From contig CAJLFL010000047.1 of the NCBI GenBank assembly GCA_905205855.1, positions 1 through 10,904 on the forward strand: a stretch of DNA of 10,904 nucleotides, read 5' to 3'. Shown piece after piece: positions 1-6,134 of this stretch. This stretch comes from an uncultured Eubacteriales bacterium (GTDB lineage Bacteria > Bacillota > Clostridia > Monoglobales > Monoglobaceae). The notes beneath the pieces are model-generated. The model did no database searches, was not told the origin of the DNA, and saw only the letters and a program-made list of their open reading frames with translations. Made by a program: the position numbers and the translations under genes. Each line of letters starts with the position of its first letter. Positions within the stretch are counted from its first letter, which is position 1.

Positions 1-328
1 CTGTTTCAAAGGTAACCGGAAATGTATAATAGTTCTTATCTAAATCATATACACTGTACTCGACCTTTTTCAGTTCCGGATCGCTGCACACGATCAAATC
101 GTATTTGACTGCGTTATTGACATACGGCCACATAAAATCCGGCGCGTTTTGTTCCGAAACATACTGATCGTCCGGCCGGAACGGGGTGCTGCGCCCGGTA
201 CCCTTGCAATAATAATCCCACGATTCTTCGCCATCTGATGCCGCATAGGCTATCATATTAAGGCTGCCGATACAACCGAAAATCATGGTAATAGCCAGTA
301 CAAGGCTTACAATTCTTCTATTTTTCAA
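1..328 (-). CDS. Secreted protein, probable DUF4962 / heparinase II/III-type N-terminus (partial, 3' end outside window)
   Basis: The first 109 codons are present; the frame is open to the window edge. I chose the TTG at 328-326 as start because an AAAGGGAGG sits exactly 8 bases upstream and the reading then begins MKNRRIVSLVLAITMIFG, a normal signal peptide (basic start, hydrophobic core, cleavage probably after IAYA near residue 29). The first in-frame ATG (283) would cut the signal peptide in half. The mature start carries YVSEQNAPDFMWPYVNNA followed by VKYDLIVCSDPEL and NYYTFPVTFE. From memory this matches the DUF4962 pattern (NPPDF.WP.v..a..YeL.vs.d..), a beta-sandwich found ahead of heparinase II/III-like lyase domains, so a secreted polysaccharide lyase is a reasonable guess. 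The catalytic part lies outside the window, so the enzyme activity is inference. The start overlaps the end of the preceding gene by 11 bases, suggesting translational coupling. Confidence 0.7.
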   Translation of the reverse strand, partial: MKNRRIVSLVLAITMIFGCIGSLNMIAYAASDGEESWDYYCKGTGRSTPFRPDDQYVSEQNAPDFMWPYVNNAVKYDLIVCSDPELKKVEYSVYDLDKNYYTFPVTFET

Positions 329-1553
329 CTGCTGCACCTCCCTTTGCGTCTTTTTCTGCGCTGCTATCATTGCTTACGGTGGTTATGTTCACCACTTTTC
401 CTTCCACGTCATAACTGCATTGATATCCCAAGATTGCACATATCTCATCAACGGGGACAAAGATTTGTTTCCCTTTTTCTTCCATTGCAGAAACTGATAC
501 CGATTTACCGTCCATGCTCGCAGTCCCGTCTGCCTTTAGCGTAAGCCTACCCGAAGGAGCGACGATAAGACACTCATCTGCTCCTTTACTATATCCCATA
601 CGCAGGAAGCTTGCGAGGTTTTTCGCGGTAACCATAATCTTTCCGTCCTTTTCGTACGGCGCCTCTGTGGTGTATTTGTAAACACCGTCAAGGCAAATAT
701 TGATTTTACCTTCGACCGCCTCGGTGAACGGCACGGGGATTTTCTCAGACACTGTCCCTTTCCCCTTATCTTCAATCTCCTCATCCAATTGAATGGTACG
801 GGACTTTTCCTTGGTGATACGCACGTAATCAATGACATATCTGCCGCCATACATCTGGGTGCCCAGTGTAATTTTACCAAGCGTACTTCCGGCATCCGTG
901 GTGTAATATCCAGCGTCAGTCACAAGCTCTCTTATGGCCTTTCCTTCATTGAAAAAGCTAAAGTTCATAATTTTCTCGTCAAGGTCAACAATCCATTTTT
1001 CTGTATACCAGGTATTGGAACTGATTGTCGCCGGCTCCAAATACTTCTCTCCACACCCTGCGGGGCCGCCGTAGTTAAACACCGTAGCGCCGTTTGACGA
1101 TATAACAACATTGCGGGAAATCATTTTGTTGGAGGCATCATAAAGTCCCATAACAAACGAGGCGAACTTGCACGCCTGATCCGGTTCCGGCACATACATA
1201 TATCTGATTTCGACACCGACAATGCCTTTTTGTCCTCCGGCATTGATACTGACGCCGACACCTGAATAAGAATTATCATAAACAGTGTCGTTAAGGACAA
1301 GGCAATTCTTTTTTTGTCCCGGCGATGTTTCGTGTTCTTCCAGCGAGACAGTTCCCGACGGGCTAGTGCTGAACTGAACTTCAGCAGGAATGTCCTCGTC
1401 ATAGAAATCCGAAAACCAAATATCGTTTGCCGCCAGCTTACTCTGGCGCTGTCTATTCTTTTTGGGATCCGTTCTCAGCGCGGCGCCGTATGCACTGTAA
1501 GACGTCACAAGCATTAACACGCACACGAGAGAAATGATTCTTTTCATCTTCAA
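318..1553 (-). CDS. Secreted LamG-like / stalk (copper amine oxidase N-terminal-like) domain protein
   Basis: 411 residues if started at the TTG at 1553-1551, which lies exactly 8 bases from AAGGAGG. The ATG at 1547 is 14 bases away and would cost two residues; a longer in-frame reading from 1577 would start upstream of the ribosome binding site. Residues 1-24 are a signal peptide ending around SAYGA. Residues about 45-248 are beta-rich and end in RYVIDYVRITKE, the typical last strand of concanavalin/LamG-type sandwiches in secreted clostridial proteins, preceded by NTWYTEKWIVDLDEK. Residues about 283-393 match the copper amine oxidase N-terminal-like family (PF07833, now called stalk domain): a short strand ICLDGV, then KIMVTAKNLASFLRMGYS and a final QIFVPVDEICAILGYQ strand-helix repeat. 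The family name does not imply an oxidase; no catalytic domain is present. A role in carbohydrate or cell-wall contact is inference. It starts 13 bases after the SLH protein upstream and overlaps the lyase-like gene downstream. Confidence 0.85.
   Translation of the reverse strand: MKMKRIISLVCVLMLVTSYSAYGAALRTDPKKNRQRQSKLAANDIWFSDFYDEDIPAEVQFSTSPSGTVSLEEHETSPGQKKNCLVLNDTVYDNSYSGVGVSINAGGQKGIVGVEIRYMYVPEPDQACKFASFVMGLYDASNKMISRNVVISSNGATVFNYGGPAGCGEKYLEPATISSNTWYTEKWIVDLDEKIMNFSFFNEGKAIRELVTDAGYYTTDAGSTLGKITLGTQMYGGRYVIDYVRITKEKSRTIQLDEEIEDKGKGTVSEKIPVPFTEAVEGKINICLDGVYKYTTEAPYEKDGKIMVTAKNLASFLRMGYSKGADECLIVAPSGRLTLKADGTASMDGKSVSVSAMEEKGKQIFVPVDEICAILGYQCSYDVEGKVVNITTVSNDSSAEKDAKGGAAVEK
337..345 (-). 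promoter_or_regulatory. Ribosome binding site that fixes a TTG start at 328
   Basis: AAAGGGAGG on the minus strand, with GGAGG ending 8 bases before the TTG. It lies inside the last codons of the preceding gene (stop at 320-318), so ribosomes finishing that gene pass directly over it. Confidence 0.75.
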
Positions 1554-1561
1554 TCCAGGCA

Positions 1562-1568
1562 CCTCCTT
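1562..1568 (-). promoter_or_regulatory. Ribosome binding site that favours TTG 1553 over ATG 1547
   Basis: AAGGAGG overlaps the TAA stop (1569-1567) of the preceding gene. GGAGG is 8 bases from TTG 1553 and 14 bases from ATG 1547, so the TTG is the better-placed start. The overlap of stop and binding site fits translational coupling. Confidence 0.75.
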
Positions 1569-4341
1569 AATCCTCAATCATCATTACTGCCATCGGTGTT
1601 CCGTAGTATTGCTGGATAATAATCTCTGAACAGTCAGCTCCGGTATCCAGATAGGATTTCAGGGCATCTTTGTTTGTCGATTCCACATAGGTCTCCCCGT
1701 TTTCCTTAACCCGGTATCTGAAATATGGGCCGTACGCACCTGCGTTGAGAACCAGCTCACAATCGGCAGATGTTTTTGATGCTAAAACAGACCGATCCTC
1801 GTCAGAGGTAAAGTAAACCATATACCCTTCATCAAACACGTCATACACAAAGCCGCGCCGATACGTAAATTCACTCCAGAAGGTTGTTGCCCATGCTGTA
1901 ACCAGCGTTCTGTTTGACGTGCGATAACGCAGTTCCAGATTCGAAAGATATCCCTTGTTATCCGTCTTGTATCTTATGATGTCGCCTTTTTTAAGTTCTG
2001 TAACATTCATGATACTTTTAATGGTCGGATCACTTGTGCTGTCGGAAGCCGTAAATGTGAACCCCTTTTTTACCGGAACGTCAACACTCATACCGTTTCC
2101 GATTACGGTTATAACATCGATGATATTCCCCTTGTCATCAATTCCCTTGGAAAGATAATCCACGACAGCAAACATGTCTGACGTTGAAAGCCCTCCGGTC
2201 AGTCCGCTTGCATTTGCCACTCCGACAAAGTCAGAGACAATTTTGTTTCGATCTGTAAAAAACGCATTTACCGCGTATTTACGGTTATGAACAAGCACCT
2301 GATTTGCCGTCAGAATCTCATAAAGCTCATCATCCATCAAATCCTGGTCAATCGGCGATGCATAAAGCATCACCTTAGTGTTCTGCGCATTCACCGCCAC
2401 ATTGGGGCCGATGGTTCCGGTTGATGACCGATAACTGTCATTGGACGTAGAGGACGTCATAAACAACGCGTCGTTTGCTTCCGTATCGTCCTCTCTCAAA
2501 CACTTTTTGTTTGTCTTGCCGTTGAGGACGGTATCGATGACCGCAACTTCACCGTCGCTGTTGAGCGCATAACGAATCACTGACGAATACGTACCGGTGC
2601 CGACGCTCTCGCCGAACTGCAACACACATGCGTCATGCAAGGACGTTAAGGTTTTTGCATCGGAGTTTTTCACCGTCTGTCCGTCCAGTATAATTTTTCT
2701 CGCCGTCTGATACTCGGCAATTTTATCGTCCTGGGTATACAACCTTAACGCCAGGCTTTTCTCAAACGTGCCATCTAACTTAGCTGCGGTCACGTACGCA
2801 TAGCTTAATTTTGTATCCGTGCCGGCCTCAGCCTTCGCAATTCGCCCGGCAATATCAAGATAAAGCTTAACGGATGCCCCCGGCTCCAGCAGAGCGCTGT
2901 CTTGTGCCATACATTCTTTGGTAGGTTTATACACCGTACCACCCAGTGTAATATACTTTTTGTTATCCCGGATTTCTGTGATGACACCTTCCACGATTTT
3001 ATTGCTGATATACGCACGTATATACTGCTGATAGGCGTCCGCCGCGGACTGATATACCGACACGATATCGCCCTTTTTGATCTCAGTAATTTTACATTCC
3101 TTACCCTCTGCATTGTAAATAATCGTATAAGGATCGTCCGCCGTAGTGTTGAGCGTGATACTGTCTGACACATCATACATATTGTACATCAGATAGTCAC
3201 CGCCGCTCACATGTGATACCGCATAGTTTTTATATGTGTCAATAAAGACCACATCAGCGCTGCCGCTATCGTCATTATCAAGCAGTCGGATTCTGCCAAG
3301 CATACCCTTAAACAAATCCATCGAAAACCGCTGACTTGTCGCCACGCCGTTATAGATTACGGAAACACCGGATGCATAAGATACGGTTTTGCTCTTTTTG
3401 GCATTTTCGGCATCATACTTTACCCGTTGACCGTCAACCGCAACCACATCGTCAATATCGATGACAGTTTCTTTGTTCTTATCGCTTTTGAACATGTAAA
3501 CGATTTTATCGTATTGCTCGGTTTTGCGTTCTCTATAAAAGATATCGACATGATAGCCAAGGTAGTCATAAATATTTTCTACCTCTCTTGATTCAAGCTG
3601 GAGATCTCCAATCTGGATATGAAACGAATCTACATCATTTTCACCACTCAGCCGGCTGATATCCACCGCGTTTAAAATGTTGCTTTCATGTTTCACCCTA
3701 AAGACCGAATACGCAAGGCTGGATCCTTCTTCCATCTTATAATCGTCGCCGTACGATTTGTAGATCATAACCGTCGAATCAAGCGCATTATAAATCAGCT
3801 GAACACCCATTCCCACGGTCAGCGCGGTATTATCGTCGGCGCCGCCAAGATCATCGTACAGGGATAAATCCATCGCTACCCTTTTATACCCCGATGGGTA
3901 TCCGCCCAGATGATCCGCTTTCAGGCTGTAACCTAAAATTTTAATCATTACGGCAGACGCTTCTTGCAGCGTAATATTGCCGTCCGGATAGATTCTGCCC
4001 ATTGCATTGGCAGAAACAACGCCCGCATTTACCAGTGATTCGATATATCCGCCATATTCATTTTCGGCGTCCACATCGCTGAACCGTCCTGCCGTCACCG
4101 GCGCCGTACCATATCCACCGGCAATTGCTGCCATCTTATAAAATTCTCCGCGGGTTATTTCGTTTTCGAGTACGTCCTCCCCGTAATCCGATATGCTCAG
4201 TGCATTGACAAGCCCCAGCGCATTTTTGCCGCATACCGTACTGCTCTCAGCAACAACATCATCCGCTAACGCCGGAACAACCGAGCACGCCAGCATTGAC
4301 ATACAAAGGAGTATGCCAATCAGTTTTTTCAAAGATCTCAA
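1567..4341 (-). CDS. Large surface protein with N-terminal SLH domains and a long uncharacterised beta-rich region
   Basis: 924 residues, TTG start at 4341 set by AAAGGAGG 8 bases upstream. Signal peptide 1-26, cleavage likely after VPALA. Three SLH repeats follow at about 43-83, 86-140 and 148-190. The second is the clearest (RFSDVDAENEYGGYIESLVN, later GRIYPDGNITLQEASAVMIK). SLH domains hold proteins to pyruvylated secondary wall polymers. Here the TRAE-type motif is TRGE in repeat 1, TLQE in repeat 2 and TVGM in repeat 3, so binding may rest mostly on repeat 1. Residues 210-924 look like a chain of small beta domains. They include a DNDDSGSADVVFI segment (355-367) that resembles an acidic calcium-type loop, and a motif present twice, ITEIKKGDIVSVY (418-430) and VTELKKGDIIRYK (780-792). 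I recognise no enzyme in this part. It could be an S-layer-like structural protein or a wall-bound spacer. It begins 19 bases after the other SLH gene. Confidence 0.9.
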   Translation of the reverse strand: MRSLKKLIGILLCMSMLACSVVPALADDVVAESSTVCGKNALGLVNALSISDYGEDVLENEITRGEFYKMAAIAGGYGTAPVTAGRFSDVDAENEYGGYIESLVNAGVVSANAMGRIYPDGNITLQEASAVMIKILGYSLKADHLGGYPSGYKRVAMDLSLYDDLGGADDNTALTVGMGVQLIYNALDSTVMIYKSYGDDYKMEEGSSLAYSVFRVKHESNILNAVDISRLSGENDVDSFHIQIGDLQLESREVENIYDYLGYHVDIFYRERKTEQYDKIVYMFKSDKNKETVIDIDDVVAVDGQRVKYDAENAKKSKTVSYASGVSVIYNGVATSQRFSMDLFKGMLGRIRLLDNDDSGSADVVFIDTYKNYAVSHVSGGDYLMYNMYDVSDSITLNTTADDPYTIIYNAEGKECKITEIKKGDIVSVYQSAADAYQQYIRAYISNKIVEGVITEIRDNKKYITLGGTVYKPTKECMAQDSALLEPGASVKLYLDIAGRIAKAEAGTDTKLSYAYVTAAKLDGTFEKSLALRLYTQDDKIAEYQTARKIILDGQTVKNSDAKTLTSLHDACVLQFGESVGTGTYSSVIRYALNSDGEVAVIDTVLNGKTNKKCLREDDTEANDALFMTSSTSNDSYRSSTGTIGPNVAVNAQNTKVMLYASPIDQDLMDDELYEILTANQVLVHNRKYAVNAFFTDRNKIVSDFVGVANASGLTGGLSTSDMFAVVDYLSKGIDDKGNIIDVITVIGNGMSVDVPVKKGFTFTASDSTSDPTIKSIMNVTELKKGDIIRYKTDNKGYLSNLELRYRTSNRTLVTAWATTFWSEFTYRRGFVYDVFDEGYMVYFTSDEDRSVLASKTSADCELVLNAGAYGPYFRYRVKENGETYVESTNKDALKSYLDTGADCSEIIIQQYYGTPMAVMMIED

Positions 4342-4349
4342 TTCATCTA

Positions 4350-4357
4350 CCTCCTTT
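4350..4357 (-). promoter_or_regulatory. Ribosome binding site that fixes a TTG start at 4341
   Basis: AAAGGAGG on the minus strand, GGAGG ending 8 bases before TTG. A nearer ATG (4346-4344) lies only 3 bases from GGAGG, is in another frame and meets a stop after two codons, so it cannot be the start of the gene. Confidence 0.8.
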
Positions 4358-4360
4358 GCA

Positions 4361-6073
4361 TTACCGAATCAAACCGTAAATCATTTTTGCTGCCTCAGCC
4401 CTTGTACACGAATCACTAGGACAAAACTGATCGTTATCCTTGCCGTTGATGATACCGGCGGCGCGCATCGCATATACTGCCTCTGCCGCGTAATCAGAGA
4501 TCGTCTCGTGATCGGCAAACCCGGTTCTATCCGATGCCGTAAACTCTCTTCCGTTCGCGGCAGCGATACGATACGCCATAACAGCCGCGTCCTGACGCGA
4601 GATCTCGTTTCCCACGCCAAAGGAAGTATCCGAAATCCCGTTTATAATATTTTTCTCCGCAGCTACGGCAACATACCCGGCATACCACACGGCTGCATCA
4701 ACATCGGAAAATGCAATCGGCAATGTATTATCCGGCGTGATCTGATACGCACGCATCAGCATCGCCAGAAATTCTTCTCTGGTTACATGCCGTGCCGGAT
4801 CAAAGAGATTCTCTCCCACGCCGTTTACGATTCCCTTTTCGGACAAAAGCGCTATGCTTTCCTTGGCCCAATCATAACCGTCAAGATCGGTAAAACTGAT
4901 CTTTTCTTCCTTTTGTTGCGGCGTGATTGGATCTGACACCTCAGTCTTGCTTCCTACGATTCCGCCGCCTCCGGAATAGCTGCTGCCTCCGCCGCTGCCG
5001 CCGGACGGTGTTACACTACTGCTGCCGGCAAGCTCGGTAATTTTTGCGTTTGCAAACACTTTAAAGCTTTCCGGCGTACTGAATGCGCCATGCTGCAAAA
5101 CGGCATCATAAAACTGCGATTTTTTTGCGGTTGCAAGGGCGTTGTATGCACTCACGTTTAAACCAACCACTGAACCGAACTCGGTCACAAAATATTCCAC
5201 ATCGCCCCAACCGCCAAAACTCGAAACAGACGCACTTAAAACCGCTGCCTTATAAGCATCGGCAATTTGTTCCTGTGTAAGATAATTCTTATCCTTAAAA
5301 TACTTCGCAGTAAAAGATGTCTTTGTGTCCTCACCAAAACGGTCATATGCCTGCATATACTTTTGATCCAGCGAAAGCGCCGCGGCATAGTCGGCAATAT
5401 GAACCAACCCCTCACGAATCGCCTCAATGTATGACGCCTTGTTAATCGAATCCACAATGGTTTCATCCTTAATACCGTCTTTTTTCAGCGTTTCGTAGAT
5501 GACCTCACACAATCCGTAAGGCCGGGTCATAAATATCGTATCCGCCGATAAGTTAAGCACACCGACAAGATCACTGTATTCATTGTTTAAATCCATCAAG
5601 GCAACCAGCTCGTTGATGGATTCTTCTCTGGTCTTCGTGCCATCGGACGGATTGATAATTTGATTGATTTGCTCCAGCGTGGCCGCTCTCTCCGCAGTCG
5701 TTGCATAAAAAACCTTTTTTGCGGTTTCTTTGCCGTTCACACGCATATTATAAAAGCCGACTTCTTCTCCGCTCATATCAACGCTGATGCAATAGCCGCC
5801 GTTTTGGTCTGCCAACACCTGCGTAAACAATAAAAAATCTTCGTTTAAAGCATTTCCTGTATAGACCTTGCTTGCATCAAAGGTCTTGCCCTTTTTCAGA
5901 AGCTGTACTGTGATATCATCGTATTGCTTTGCGCCGTCAATCGTACCGTATAAGGTTAATGTCTTGATGTTTTCATCGATTTCATATCTGTCAAGCTCCG
6001 CTGCGGAAACCGGCGCCGCTATCACAGACATTCCCGCCATGACGCATAAAGCACGTTTTATGTATGTATTCAT
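4361..6073 (-). CDS. Cell-surface protein with three C-terminal SLH domains
   Basis: 570 residues from an ATG with AAAAAGGAGG 4 bases upstream (rather close, but no better start exists). Signal peptide 1-24 (cleavage near PVSA/AEL). Residues about 33-125 form a beta-sandwich-like domain (LTLYGTIDG, VTVQ-type strands, GFYNMRVNGKE). Residues about 126-345 are predicted mostly helical (NPSDGTKTREESINELVALM and similar), a type seen in clostridial SLH proteins but without a function I can name. A flexible Gly/Ser linker covers 356-375. Three SLH domains end the protein: 392-440 (VTREEFLAML), 453-503 (FSDVDAAVWYAGY, ISRQDAAVM) and 517-570 (CTRAEAAKMIYGLIR). The third keeps the canonical TRAE motif for wall-polymer binding, the others are TREE and SRQD. 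The protein should be displayed on the wall with its N-terminal domains outward. It may bind partners or sugars; that is inference. A hairpin separates it from the gene before it. Confidence 0.92.
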   Translation of the reverse strand: MNTYIKRALCVMAGMSVIAAPVSAAELDRYEIDENIKTLTLYGTIDGAKQYDDITVQLLKKGKTFDASKVYTGNALNEDFLLFTQVLADQNGGYCISVDMSGEEVGFYNMRVNGKETAKKVFYATTAERAATLEQINQIINPSDGTKTREESINELVALMDLNNEYSDLVGVLNLSADTIFMTRPYGLCEVIYETLKKDGIKDETIVDSINKASYIEAIREGLVHIADYAAALSLDQKYMQAYDRFGEDTKTSFTAKYFKDKNYLTQEQIADAYKAAVLSASVSSFGGWGDVEYFVTEFGSVVGLNVSAYNALATAKKSQFYDAVLQHGAFSTPESFKVFANAKITELAGSSSVTPSGGSGGGSSYSGGGGIVGSKTEVSDPITPQQKEEKISFTDLDGYDWAKESIALLSEKGIVNGVGENLFDPARHVTREEFLAMLMRAYQITPDNTLPIAFSDVDAAVWYAGYVAVAAEKNIINGISDTSFGVGNEISRQDAAVMAYRIAAANGREFTASDRTGFADHETISDYAAEAVYAMRAAGIINGKDNDQFCPSDSCTRAEAAKMIYGLIR

Positions 6074-6094
6074 GATTCCTCCTTTTTATCATTT

Positions 6095-6115
6095 GGGGCG
6101 GAATTACTCCGCCCC
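6095..6115 (-). other. GC-rich intergenic hairpin between the 962-residue gene and the SLH gene
   Basis: GGGGCGGA and TCCGCCCC (8 bp stem) enclose a 5-base loop. It sits 19 bases after the stop of the upstream gene and about 12 bases before the GGAGG of the next. On the minus-strand transcript it is followed by AAATGATAAAAA, not a U tract, so it is not a classical intrinsic terminator. It may instead stabilise the upstream mRNA end or lower expression of the downstream genes. A second GGCGGAG at 6130-6124 could pair with the same TCCGCC arm. Read on the plus strand, TCCGCC 6125-6130 is followed by six T, which would be a terminator only for plus-strand or antisense transcripts. Confidence 0.55.
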
Positions 6116-6134
6116 GTTACCCGCTCCGCCTTTT

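Noticed and set aside
375..707. Copper amine oxidase activity
   Set aside because: The similarity is only to the small N-terminal 'stalk' domain; the catalytic domain and its topaquinone motif are absent.
4260..4341. Lipoprotein signal in the 924-residue protein (MLAC)
   Set aside because: The residue at -3 is Met rather than Leu, Val or Ile, and a normal signal peptidase I site (VPALA) follows; the SLH domains already explain attachment.
4193..4936. Plus-strand open frame of 247 codons
   Set aside because: It lies antisense to the SLH coding sequence, spans the junction of two well-supported minus-strand genes and its protein is Arg/Cys/Ile-rich with no domain; no ribosome binding site was evident.
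6095..6115. Rho-independent terminator for the minus-strand operon
   Set aside because: The stem is strong but the minus-strand transcript continues AAATGATAAAAA with no U run, so classical termination is not supported.
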